Shown here: positions 5,777-13,206 of the stretch, piece after piece | Layout: each line of letters begins with the position of its first letter | Numbering within the stretch: the first letter of the stretch is position 1 | Program-made: the position numbers and the translations under genes | The notes under the pieces: generated by a model | What the model saw: the letters and a program-made list of their open reading frames with translations, nothing else | Told to the model about the DNA's origin: nothing | The model's database searches: none | Source: DATLYB01 sp964502525 | GTDB lineage: Bacteria; Bacteroidota; Bacteroidia; Chitinophagales; CAIOSU01 | DNA length: 16,146 nt | Direction: 5' to 3' | NCBI GenBank assembly: GCA_964502525.1 | Contig: CAZCXH010000113.1 | Span: forward strand, 1 to 16,146

Positions 5777-7198
5777 TTGAAGAAGAAAATCCTCCTGTTA
5801 TATCCTCCTGACAACCCTGAACTGATTGTTAAATACGGGTTCGAGCCTTTGGGGCTTGAAGTGATTGCCGCTACGGTTCCGGATCATGAGGTTGAAATTG
5901 TGGATATGCGCATGGAGTCGTATAAGTCGCTTGATGAAACGCTGGGAAGCTTCAATCCCGATATCATTGGCGTTTCTGTTAACAATACCATCTATATCAA
6001 TGAGGCGAGGAAATTATTAAGTCATGTCAGAAACAAGGTTCCGGGGGCGAAAACTGTGATCGGGGGACAGCACGTATCAGCGGTGCCTGAAGATTTCTAC
6101 AACGAGAATGTGGACGCAATTTTTTTGGGATGGGCCGATAAAAGCTTTCCGGCTTATGTTCAGGAATTAGGGAATGGAGGCGGCAACCTCTGCAATATAC
6201 CGGGAGTGGTTTTGCTGCGAAACGGACAGCCTGTCAGCAGGAAAGAGAATACTTTTATGATTGATCCGGCAGAAATACCTACGCCACGAAGGGACCTTAT
6301 TAAAAAATATTGGAAAAAATACAAGAACGAGATTGGCACGCGCACGGCATTGGTCAATACTGCGAGGGGATGCCCGTTCAAATGCACATTTTGTTCGGTA
6401 TGGAAGTCGGTGGGCGGCCATTTTATTGTCCGCAGCGCGGAAGATGTATTTAATGAGTTGAAAAGCCTTCCTAAAGACGTGAAGTTTGTGTTTTTTGCAG
6501 ATGACAACACGTTTGTGAATGTCAAGCGCGCTCACGCCCTGGCGGAATTGATTGAAAACAGCGACCTCGACCTTCAGTATTCGGGCTATTGCAGGTCGGA
6601 TACAATTGTGCGTTATCCTGAAATGATCAAACGATGGCGCAATATCGGATTAGTGAACCTGTGCGTGGGTTTTGAAGCGGTGGATGATGAGCAGTTAAGC
6701 AAAATCAATAAAAAAAATGCTACCGACAAAAACAAGGAAGCTGCCAGGATACTGTATGGCATGCAGCAGCATTTCAGGCCTCACTTCCTGGTGGACCCTG
6801 ATTTTGAGGAGAGCGATTTCGGGAAAATATGGGAGTATGTCAACCAGCTTGAACTTGCAAGTCCGGTATTCACGATGCTGACGCCCCTGCCGGGAACAGA
6901 GTTTTATGAGAAAAATAAATCGAGGATACATAAGAACTACGATTTTTTTGACTTCGCCCACTGGGTATATCCACCGAAACTGGCTCCGGATGAATTTTTG
7001 CGATGCTACGCGCGCTTATACCACCAGGCATACTCCCTGCGAAGACATTCAAAAATTTTTGCAGCTAAATGGTTCAATAAATTAACCGGCAGGAAATCCG
7101 CAAGGCCGTTAATGCATATCCCATTGGTCAAGCTGATGTTATTCAGGCTTGTTTCGCTTACGTGGGAGAGGAAATTGAGAAGGCAGTACGCTTTGTAG
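5777..7198 (+). CDS. Cobalamin-binding-domain radical SAM protein (HpnR-like, class B)
   Basis: 473 residues. Residues 1-135 form a Rossmann-like B12-binding domain (KKKILLLYPP; GGQHVSAVPEDF, 96-107) without the DxHxxG base-off motif. The radical SAM core follows, with Cys199, Cys203 and Cys206 (CPFKCTFC) for the 4Fe-4S cluster and FFADDNTF (239-246). LTPLPGTEFY (368-377), then YDFFDFAHWVYPPKLAPDEF, resembles the C-terminal part of hopanoid C-3 methylase HpnR as I remember it. Class B enzymes often methylate unactivated carbon or remodel lipids and natural products; the substrate here is unknown, and no hopanoid gene is visible. The TTG start is chosen because the conserved KKKILLLYPP begins there and no ATG lies nearby. 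The gene stands alone between tilS and a convergent gene. An alternative is a generic B12-rSAM enzyme of unrelated function. Confidence 0.85.
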   Translation: MKKKILLLYPPDNPELIVKYGFEPLGLEVIAATVPDHEVEIVDMRMESYKSLDETLGSFNPDIIGVSVNNTIYINEARKLLSHVRNKVPGAKTVIGGQHVSAVPEDFYNENVDAIFLGWADKSFPAYVQELGNGGGNLCNIPGVVLLRNGQPVSRKENTFMIDPAEIPTPRRDLIKKYWKKYKNEIGTRTALVNTARGCPFKCTFCSVWKSVGGHFIVRSAEDVFNELKSLPKDVKFVFFADDNTFVNVKRAHALAELIENSDLDLQYSGYCRSDTIVRYPEMIKRWRNIGLVNLCVGFEAVDDEQLSKINKKNATDKNKEAARILYGMQQHFRPHFLVDPDFEESDFGKIWEYVNQLELASPVFTMLTPLPGTEFYEKNKSRIHKNYDFFDFAHWVYPPKLAPDEFLRCYARLYHQAYSLRRHSKIFAAKWFNKLTGRKSARPLMHIPLVKLMLFRLVSLTWERKLRRQYAL

Positions 7199-7216
7199 GA
7201 GAAAAACAAATCTCCT
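7197..7216 (+). terminator. Small hairpin at the radical SAM stop codon
   Basis: AGGAGA (7197-7202) and TCTCCT (7211-7216) are a perfect 6-bp inverted repeat that includes two bases of the TAG stop (7196-7198). No T-run follows, so function as a terminator is uncertain. The stronger structure is the stem at 7269-7326. Confidence 0.25.
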
Positions 7217-7268
7217 TGCCTGCCATCATGAAAGTCATCAGGCGTTTCAGTTAATTTTTGGTTGCGGC

Positions 7269-7326
7269 TTGTACGTTTGCAGTTCAAATAACGTTAATGT
7301 GTTAACAGCGAACTGTAAACGTGTAA
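7269..7326 (+). terminator. 17-bp stem-loop between convergent genes
   Basis: TTGTACGTTTGCAGTTC (7269-7285) pairs with GAACTGTAAACGTGTAA (7310-7326) over 17 positions, 14 Watson-Crick and 3 G-U on the plus strand. The 24-base loop contains a second hairpin, GTTAA (7293-7297), TGTG, TTAAC (7302-7306). All three non-canonical pairs would be C-A mismatches on the minus strand, so the structure fits a plus-strand transcript, the 3' end of the radical SAM message. It could be a terminator, a stabilising 3' end or a small RNA. No U-tract is present. Confidence 0.5.
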
Positions 7327-7389
7327 AGAACTGCTCGGCAAGTTTGACTTGATACAGTATTCGTTCCGGGATAATTACAGGAGAAGATT

Positions 7390-8364
7390 TCAGAACAACG
7401 AAATCCTCTGTATCGTCCAGAACATTGCCAGCGAGCCTATCGCGTAGGGAGGTATTTTGCGCGCCCATTCCGGCAGTTTTGTTATCACTCTGCTGAGGGT
7501 AAGCATTAGCATTAAAACGAGGATGATGAACACAATCTGCCCGACTTCCACGCCAACATTGAACATGAAAAGCGCGGAGGCAATGCTGTTTTGCGGCAGG
7601 CCTGTTTCGCTCAATGCTCCGGCAAATCCAAAGCCGTGCAACAACCCGAAGATAAATGCCACCAACCAGGGCTTGCGCAGGGCGACATCGTTGGCGCGGA
7701 TGCGTAATGCTTCATAAGCCACAAAAACGATGCTCAGCGAAATCACTGCCTCAACGGGAGCGCCCGGAATATGAACCACGCCCAGCGCAGCCATCGCCAA
7801 AGTGATGCTGTGGGCAATAGTAAAGGCTGTAATGGTTTTCATTATGCGCCATTTGCCGGAAGTGATGAGCAATAAGCCGAGTACGAACAGCAGATGGTCA
7901 ATGCCTAAAAGGATGTGTTCAACGCCAAGAATGAAGTACGTTTTCACAACTTCCATCAATGCAGGTTCCTTATGGACAGTAACTGATGGGTTGGCTGGTC
8001 TTACCAGCGCAGTCTGCACGTTTCCGTTAAGCAACTCTATTCTCACGAGCGCATCGGTGAGCGTTCCTTCAATTCCTTTTATGACAAAGCTTTTTCCCTC
8101 CAGGCTTTCCTTGCAGGTAACGTTCCATGTTTCAACAAAAGCATCATCTGTTTTTATTTTTCTTGATTGTTGAACCGGATCACAAACCTCCGGCATCACT
8201 ACGCTGACGTTCATCCCCCGGTCGCCTCTTGCCGGAACTTTCAGTTTAAACGAATATTCAAACCCGTTCATCTGCTTCACTTCGAGATAGACCGGTCTTA
8301 CCTCATGAGAGAAAGCCATTTTTATCATCATCAGCAGAACCGCATTGAACAGACCTCTTTTCAT
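7390..8364 (-). CDS. HupE/UreJ-family membrane protein with extracytoplasmic N-terminal domain
   Basis: 324 residues. I start at the ATG at 8364, not 8391, because it gives a 4-base ATGA overlap with the upstream PPIase gene and begins directly with a signal peptide (MKRGLFNAVLLMMIKMAFS). The predicted mature protein then starts at His20 (HEVRPVYLEV). Residues 20-135 are a soluble beta-rich domain. Residues 140-324 are about six membrane helices with conserved motifs: GVEHILLGIDHLLFVLGLLL (147-166), FTIAHSITLAMAAL (181-194), FGLLHGFGFAGAL (239-251) and FNVGVEVGQ (268-276). Relatives are annotated as HupE/UreJ, a group linked to nickel or cobalt uptake, but this two-domain subfamily has no proven substrate that I know of, and no hydrogenase or urease gene is present. 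It is co-transcribed with the PPIase. Confidence 0.85.
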   Translation of the reverse strand: MKRGLFNAVLLMMIKMAFSHEVRPVYLEVKQMNGFEYSFKLKVPARGDRGMNVSVVMPEVCDPVQQSRKIKTDDAFVETWNVTCKESLEGKSFVIKGIEGTLTDALVRIELLNGNVQTALVRPANPSVTVHKEPALMEVVKTYFILGVEHILLGIDHLLFVLGLLLITSGKWRIMKTITAFTIAHSITLAMAALGVVHIPGAPVEAVISLSIVFVAYEALRIRANDVALRKPWLVAFIFGLLHGFGFAGALSETGLPQNSIASALFMFNVGVEVGQIVFIILVLMLMLTLSRVITKLPEWARKIPPYAIGSLAMFWTIQRISLF

Positions 8365-9218
8365 TTCAGTGAGGTTGTTGCATTCAGCCATTGATCCAAT
8401 TCCGTACGCACTTTGTATTTCGCGAAGAGTTCCTCCATTTTTTTAGTTTTTATTTTCCTTTTTTGCCGTTCAACCCAGTCCTGCTTAACTTTTTCTTTTA
8501 CAGTATTGAAATCAGAATCACCCGCAGCCTGCTTTTTATAGAGATAAATAAAATGAATTCCCAGCCCTGAAGCCAGCGGTCCCTCCCATTGGTTCTGCGA
8601 GGCTTCACTTATCTGCTCTGAAAAACCGGTTCCGAAAGTGCGGTCAACTTTTTCCGCGTTGTAATCATCAATATCAAATGGCAGCAGGGTTCGGTCTCCG
8701 AGATCCAATACACCGGTTGTATCCGGCTTATTCAATATTTTTTCTTTCAATCCGTCCGCCCTTCTCATTCCAATCTCGCTGTTATCAGCAATCGTGATCT
8801 GGTAAAACGACAGGTGTGGTTCATTTCCATACTGCTCCCTGTTTTCCTCATAATATTTTATCAGTTCGCTTTCAGTTGGCGGTGGAACGGTATCGCCATC
8901 GTCCATGATAAACTGCATCTTTTGCGCCAGCCTTCTTCTCACAATGTTATCTCCTTCATCGAGTCCAAGCGCCACCGCTTCCCGCATTAATATTTCCTCT
9001 TCGACAAAACCTTTGATTAAGTCATTCAGCTCTTCATTGCTGGGAGGGCGATTCCACTTTTTCAACCAGGTGTAAACAAGATTGTCAATGTCATTTGCGG
9101 TGACAACAATCTCATTTTCATGCTGCTCATTACGGTTAAGTAAAAAATAGGCTGCGAACAACATCATGCCTGTGAGCGTGAAGTGAAACAGGGGTTCTTT
9201 AAAAAATTTTCTAAGCAC
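8361..9218 (-). CDS. Membrane-anchored parvulin-like peptidyl-prolyl cis-trans isomerase
   Basis: 285 residues. An N-terminal anchor helix (about 11-27, FHFTLTGMMLFAAYFLL) is followed by a helical SurA/PpiC-like N-domain (32-125, with FVEEEILMREAVALGLDEGD) and a degenerate parvulin-type domain (about 130-230). The parvulin signature is best kept at its end (EGPLASGLGIHFIYLYKK); the middle is unusual. A basic, lysine-rich C-terminal helix follows. It probably sits outside the cytoplasmic membrane and acts as a folding or assembly factor. The start is a GTG at 9216-9218, chosen because the next residues (LRKFFKEPLFHF) match the usual opening of this family. Its stop overlaps the start of the HupE-like gene by 4 bases. 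From memory, the two families often occur together, which suggests that the PPIase serves that membrane protein. Confidence 0.82.
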   Translation of the reverse strand: MLRKFFKEPLFHFTLTGMMLFAAYFLLNRNEQHENEIVVTANDIDNLVYTWLKKWNRPPSNEELNDLIKGFVEEEILMREAVALGLDEGDNIVRRRLAQKMQFIMDDGDTVPPPTESELIKYYEENREQYGNEPHLSFYQITIADNSEIGMRRADGLKEKILNKPDTTGVLDLGDRTLLPFDIDDYNAEKVDRTFGTGFSEQISEASQNQWEGPLASGLGIHFIYLYKKQAAGDSDFNTVKEKVKQDWVERQKRKIKTKKMEELFAKYKVRTELDQWLNATTSLK

Positions 9219-9327
9219 TTGCCGGCAAAAGTTGATATGTCAAAGCGTCAAAGTCGCTAATACCATTTTGAATCTAAACTTGTCTCATTTGACAAAAAGG
9301 CATTGGGAGCGGACAATTTATATATTT

Positions 9328-9348
9328 GTTTGCCTTTTGCATTTTGCC
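9328..9348 (-). repeat. Remnant of the 7-base array, inverted
   Basis: GTTTGCC, TTTTGCA, TTTTGCC on the plus strand read GGCAAAA, TGCAAAA, GGCAAAC on the minus strand, the same unit as the array at 29-182 and in phase. It lies in the 202-base gap between the aldolase and PPIase genes, both on the minus strand. The remaining gap sequence (9219-9327) holds no clear promoter or other feature. Confidence 0.5.
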
Positions 9349-9405
9349 TTTTTTTTGAGATTGTTTCAATTTCCAAATGGCATAAGACTGAAGTACGCTT
9401 CATTT

Positions 9406-9426
9406 CCCAATACCCAATACTCAAAT
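9406..9426 (-). repeat. Heptamers touching the 3' end of the aldolase gene
   Basis: CCCAATA, CCCAATA, CTCAAAT are three in-phase heptamers. The third contains the stop codon of the aldolase gene (TCA at 9421-9423 on the plus strand). With the copy at 9328-9348 this looks like a decayed array at the 3' end of a gene. Confidence 0.4.
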
Positions 9427-11391
9427 CACGCGTTCATTGCCGCCATCAATGGGGATTTGCGCCCCTGTGGTTTTTGAAAAGGCTCTGCCTAACAATGCAA
9501 TCACTCCGGCAGCTACATCTTTCGAGGTAACTTCCGTTTGAAGGATATTATTGGTTTTGTATTGCTCCACCGGAATGCCGTATTGAGCCGCGCGCTTGCG
9601 CAAAACATCCTCGGTCCAGATGCCTGTGTCAAACACTGCATTGGGATGAATGACATTTATTCGGATGCCCTTTTTTCCCAATTCAAGCGCAGCTACCCTT
9701 GCCAACTGCGTAAGCCCCGCCTTAGCCACCGAGTAGGCGGCCGCACCGGGACCCGGTGCCGGCACATTTTTAGACCCGACAAACACAACGGATGGTTCAA
9801 CACCCGATTCGAGGAACGGCAGGCAGATTTTCAGCAACAAACGGTGACTATCAAGATTAAGGCTCATGCTGTCTTCCCACGTTTTATTATCCAACTCCGC
9901 TATTGCCGCGCTTTTGGAAAATACACCGGCATTGCTGACAAGCAAGTCCAATCCTCCGAAATGCAAAACAGTCTGCTCAACGGCATTTCTAAGACGCGCT
10001 TCATGGGTGACATCACAGGAAAGTCCAAGAACGGTTTTTGCTGAAAACATTTTTCCAACTGTTGGATTAATATCGAGCGCTGCAACAACGGCTCCTTCTT
10101 TTGCCAGCGCTTCAACACATGCCTTCCCGATGCCGCTTGCGGCACCGGTCACCAATGCAATCTTTCCGGACAATGATTTTGATGAACCTGCCTGCTTCAG
10201 CTTCGCCTGCTCCAGTTCCCAATATTCGATTTCGAATAAATCTTTTTCGGAAACGGGTTTCCACCCGCCTAATTTTTCCGCTTGCCGGATAGCTTTTATT
10301 GTATGCGTGCTGATATCGTTGACAATCTGCGCGTCCGAAAGGCTTTTTCCAAACGAAACGATTCCTTCTCCCGGCAGAACAGCCCATCGCGGAGCGGGGT
10401 CAAGCATGGTCAGCTTTCCATTAGTGTGAGTGTCGAAATACTTTTTGTAATTCTTGGCAAATTCATCAACCGATGGATCAGGTTCGCCATTGACAACCAC
10501 AGGAATTCTTTTTGTGCGGATGATGTGATCGGGGGTGATAGGCCCCCTTGAAGTTATTGAAGCGACATTCCTGGTTTTACTGAAAGCCAAAGCTGCTGCA
10601 GAATTATTCAGCGTGGCAATGGCAGGAACACCCATCTTTGACGAAACCGCTTTCCGGAGATCCGCCAGTTTCAGGAGATTGGGTTTTGCCTGGGTTTTCT
10701 CCGCTGCTGCAAAAGCTCTTTTCTTTTTAAGATAGTTTTCCGCAAGGCTCACCAACCGTATCATCTGTTCATAGCTCGCCTGCGCATCATCGTCAAAAGT
10801 GAACACTCCGTGATTCATCAAAATGATGCCCCTGATCTTTTGCCAGTCGAGCGAACGAGTGAGTTTATAGACTTCTTTCGACAAGATAAATCCCGGCATC
10901 ACATAGGGCACAATCAGCATATTATCGCCATAAATTTCCTTTATCCTTTTTTCGCCCTCCGGAGTGTTGCTGACAGTCACAACGGCATCGGCATGAGTGT
11001 GGTCAACAAAGCGGAAAGGGATGATAGCATGAAGAATGGCTTCAACGGATGGATTGGGCGCGTACGGGTTGATCATCGCGGCCCGTTGATATTTCACCAT
11101 GTCCGAATCGGAGAGACGCTCAAGCTTGGCCATCTGGAGCAGCGCTTTCATTCTCACCGGGGCAAAACCTTCTTCCCTGATGGTTGCCAAATCCCAACCG
11201 CTTCCTTTCACATACAGCACATCTTCTGTTTCTCCGAAAATATTGGGCTCCGTAATCTTAACAGAGGTGTTCCCCCCGCCATGCAACACAAGGTCAGGAT
11301 CACGCCCGAGCAACTGTGAAGTGTAAACGCGTAACTTGAGGGGATTGCCCCTTAGTTCGGCCGCATCTTTATTATTCCATAAACTTTTCAT
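9421..11391 (-). CDS. Bifunctional class II aldolase / short-chain dehydrogenase
   Basis: 656 residues from the ATG at 11391; an upstream in-frame TTG at 11415 would add eight poorly conserved-looking residues. Residues 1-370 are a class II aldolase/adducin domain, with HGGGNTS (37-43), the metal-site HTHAD (131-135) and MNHG (192-195). Residues 405-656 are a classical SDR, with the NAD site TGAASGIG (415-422), NAG (487-489) and catalytic Ser540, Tyr553 and Lys557. The fusion is the family that includes rhamnulose-1-phosphate aldolase/lactaldehyde dehydrogenase enzymes: the aldolase would split a ketose 1-phosphate into dihydroxyacetone phosphate and an aldehyde, which the second domain oxidises. 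No rhamnose isomerase, kinase or transporter is nearby, so the sugar is not established. It lies 81 bases behind pckA on the same strand, suggesting shared transcription. Confidence 0.9.
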   Translation of the reverse strand: MKSLWNNKDAAELRGNPLKLRVYTSQLLGRDPDLVLHGGGNTSVKITEPNIFGETEDVLYVKGSGWDLATIREEGFAPVRMKALLQMAKLERLSDSDMVKYQRAAMINPYAPNPSVEAILHAIIPFRFVDHTHADAVVTVSNTPEGEKRIKEIYGDNMLIVPYVMPGFILSKEVYKLTRSLDWQKIRGIILMNHGVFTFDDDAQASYEQMIRLVSLAENYLKKKRAFAAAEKTQAKPNLLKLADLRKAVSSKMGVPAIATLNNSAAALAFSKTRNVASITSRGPITPDHIIRTKRIPVVVNGEPDPSVDEFAKNYKKYFDTHTNGKLTMLDPAPRWAVLPGEGIVSFGKSLSDAQIVNDISTHTIKAIRQAEKLGGWKPVSEKDLFEIEYWELEQAKLKQAGSSKSLSGKIALVTGAASGIGKACVEALAKEGAVVAALDINPTVGKMFSAKTVLGLSCDVTHEARLRNAVEQTVLHFGGLDLLVSNAGVFSKSAAIAELDNKTWEDSMSLNLDSHRLLLKICLPFLESGVEPSVVFVGSKNVPAPGPGAAAYSVAKAGLTQLARVAALELGKKGIRINVIHPNAVFDTGIWTEDVLRKRAAQYGIPVEQYKTNNILQTEVTSKDVAAGVIALLGRAFSKTTGAQIPIDGGNERVI

Positions 11392-11425
11392 GTCAGAAAA
11401 AGATGGCGAGGGCAAATCTCTGAAT

Positions 11426-11443
11426 TTCCGGTTTATCCCGGAA
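11426..11443 (-). other. Short inverted repeat between pckA and the aldolase gene
   Basis: TTCCGG (11426-11431) and CCGGAA (11438-11443) form a 6-bp stem with a 6-base loop, 35 bases upstream of the chosen aldolase start. On the minus strand it is preceded, not followed, by a T-run, so it is unlikely to be an intrinsic terminator. It could be an mRNA processing or stability element. Confidence 0.3.
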
Positions 11444-11472
11444 GGATAAAAAAGGCAGCTTGGCAGAAATTC

Positions 11473-13080
11473 CTACACCCGTGCCTGCGGCTTAGGCGCA
11501 GCATTCAAAATATCGGCAGAGGCTTTGGAAGCATATTGTTCAAAATTGCGAATGAATTCCTCAGCGAGATCGCTTGCTTTGCTGTCATACGCATCTTTGT
11601 CCGCCCATGTTTTGCGGGGGTTCAGCACATCCGGGGGAACATTCGGGCAGCTTTTCGGCATTTGCAACCCGAAAATCGGATGCGTTTCATATTCCACCTT
11701 ATCCAATTCGCCATTTAGCGCGGCAGTAATCATCGCGCGGGTGTAGGCGAGTTTCATGCGGGAACCGACTCCATAGGGACCGCCTGTCCAGCCCGTATTA
11801 ATAAGCCAAACGTGCGCTTTGGTTTCTTTCATTCTCTTACCGAGCATCTCCGCATATTTGGTGGGATGCAGCGGCAGAAAAGGAGCTCCGAAGCATGCCG
11901 AGAAAGTTGTTTTCGGCTCGGTAACTCCTGCTTCTGTTCCGGCAACCTTTGCAGTATATCCTGAAATAAATTGATACATCGCCTGTCCGGGAGTCAGCCT
12001 TGAAAGAGGGGGGAGCACTCCGAACGCATCTGCGGTAAGAAAGAAAATGTGTTTTGGAATGCCACCGGCAGAAGGTTCTACGGCATTGGCAATATAATGG
12101 AGGGGATAAGAAACACGCGTATTTTCCGTCACGCTCTTGTCGGCATAATCCACGGAACGCGAGTTTTTGTGAAACCGGATATTTTCCAGCAGCGCTCCGA
12201 ATTTTATAGCAGCAAAAATTTCAGGCTCCTTTTCCTTCGACAGATCAATGCATTTTGCATAACAACCGCCCTCGAAGTTGAACACTCCCGTATCCGACCA
12301 TCCGTGCTCGTCATCGCCAATCAGACCGCGGCTGGCATCAGCAGAGAGAGTGGTTTTTCCGGTTCCTGAAAGTCCGAAAAACAATGCCGTGTCGCCATTC
12401 TTGCCGATGTTGGCGGAGCAGTGCATGGGAAGAACGCCCTTTTCATGCGCGAGCACAAAATTGAGCACCGTGAAAATTCCTTTCTTGATTTCGCCCGTAT
12501 AGGCTGAACCACCGATTAACACAATCTTCTTAGTGAAATTAATAATGGAAAAATTGTGCTGACGCGTGCTGTGCTTCTTTGCATCGGCATGGAACGATGG
12601 CAGGCAAAGTATGGTCCACTCGGGTTTCAAGTTTGCCAGTTCACCGGCTGAAGGGCGCAGAAACATATTAGAGGCGAACATGTTTGACCATGGAAATTCG
12701 GTGATCACGCGGACATTCATCCTGTATTTCGGATCAGCACAGACATAAGCGTCACGAACATAGATTTCCTTGCCCTCTGTGTATTGATACATGTCATTCA
12801 GCAGCAGGTCAAATTTATCGGGGGCGATAGGTTGGTTAATGGAGTTCCAATCTACCGCACCGGATGTCAATTCATCCTTCACCGTGAATTTGTCTTTGGG
12901 AGACCTGCCGGTGAACTCACCGGTATCAACCGCCAGCGCCCCCGTATCATTAAAAGCCCCCTGACCTTTTTGGACGGAGTGTTCCGCCAGTTCGGAGGGG
13001 GTTAAGTTCCAGTAAAGGGTTTTAGGTTTTTTCAGGTTGGCTTCTAATCCGGACACGTTGCTTTTCAGTCCTTTATCCAT
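11473..13080 (-). CDS. pckA: Phosphoenolpyruvate carboxykinase (ATP)
   Basis: Converts oxaloacetate and ATP to phosphoenolpyruvate, CO2 and ADP, the key cytoplasmic step of gluconeogenesis; it can run in reverse in CO2-rich anaerobic bacteria. The 535 residues are the normal length for the ATP-dependent family. Motifs visible are GEFTGRSPKDKF (54-65), which contains a substrate-binding arginine, the P-loop GLSGTGKTT (236-244), the metal-binding GDDEHGW (255-261) and NTRVSYPL (320-327). The ATG at 13078-13080 is supported by a good promoter 33 bases upstream. The phosphoenolpyruvate made here is also the substrate of the DAHP synthase at the left of the window, though the two genes are far apart. 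The aldolase/dehydrogenase gene follows on the same strand. Confidence 0.97.
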   Translation of the reverse strand: MDKGLKSNVSGLEANLKKPKTLYWNLTPSELAEHSVQKGQGAFNDTGALAVDTGEFTGRSPKDKFTVKDELTSGAVDWNSINQPIAPDKFDLLLNDMYQYTEGKEIYVRDAYVCADPKYRMNVRVITEFPWSNMFASNMFLRPSAGELANLKPEWTILCLPSFHADAKKHSTRQHNFSIINFTKKIVLIGGSAYTGEIKKGIFTVLNFVLAHEKGVLPMHCSANIGKNGDTALFFGLSGTGKTTLSADASRGLIGDDEHGWSDTGVFNFEGGCYAKCIDLSKEKEPEIFAAIKFGALLENIRFHKNSRSVDYADKSVTENTRVSYPLHYIANAVEPSAGGIPKHIFFLTADAFGVLPPLSRLTPGQAMYQFISGYTAKVAGTEAGVTEPKTTFSACFGAPFLPLHPTKYAEMLGKRMKETKAHVWLINTGWTGGPYGVGSRMKLAYTRAMITAALNGELDKVEYETHPIFGLQMPKSCPNVPPDVLNPRKTWADKDAYDSKASDLAEEFIRNFEQYASKASADILNAAPKPQARV

Positions 13081-13112
13081 TTTGGCTTGTGCTTTGTTTT
13101 AAAATGAAGAAA

Positions 13113-13141
13113 GCAAATTTAGCGAAAATGCCGTTTGGCAA
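13113..13141 (-). promoter_or_regulatory. Bacteroidota-type promoter of pckA
   Basis: On the minus strand, TTG (13141-13139), a 17-base spacer and TAAATTTGC (13121-13113) match the Bacteroidota sigma-A consensus TTG-N17-23-TAnnTTTG with no mismatch. The transcription start would be near 13106, leaving a leader of about 25 A-rich bases without Shine-Dalgarno sequence before the ATG at 13080. Confidence 0.7.
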
Positions 13142-13156
13142 CTTGCAAGATATTCA

Positions 13157-13180
13157 GAATTGCAGTGTCATTGTCAATTC
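13157..13180. promoter_or_regulatory. Palindrome upstream of the pckA promoter
   Basis: GAATTG (13157-13162) and CAATTC (13175-13180) form a perfect inverted repeat with a 12-base centre. It lies 16 bases upstream of the -33 element of pckA, where an activator would bind. No known regulator motif was recognised. Confidence 0.3.
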
Positions 13181-13206
13181 CAAGCGGAAAACCGGACCCG
13201 GGAAAC

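Noticed and set aside
5595..5780. 61-codon plus-strand reading frame between tilS and the radical SAM gene, overlapping the latter by 4 bases
   Set aside because: The overlap is suggestive, but the peptide shows no recognisable domain or signal, and the region is AT-rich and contains a palindrome and promoter-like sequence. Kept as intergenic.
7247..7468. 73-codon minus-strand frame across the end of the HupE-like gene
   Set aside because: It overlaps the well-supported gene in another frame and covers the 17-bp stem; no recognisable protein features.
8365..8391. Upstream ATG of the HupE-like gene (nine more residues)
   Set aside because: It would put a polar stretch (MAECNNLTE) before the signal peptide and increase overlap with the PPIase gene from 4 to 31 bases.
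9280..9295. TTGTC-N6-GACAA hairpin in the aldolase-PPIase gap
   Set aside because: Only 5 bp, and on the minus strand the T-run precedes the stem, so it does not fit a terminator.
11392..11415. TTG start of the aldolase/dehydrogenase eight codons upstream
   Set aside because: The ATG at 11391 directly precedes the conserved beginning, and the extra residues (PSPSFSD) look like leader sequence.
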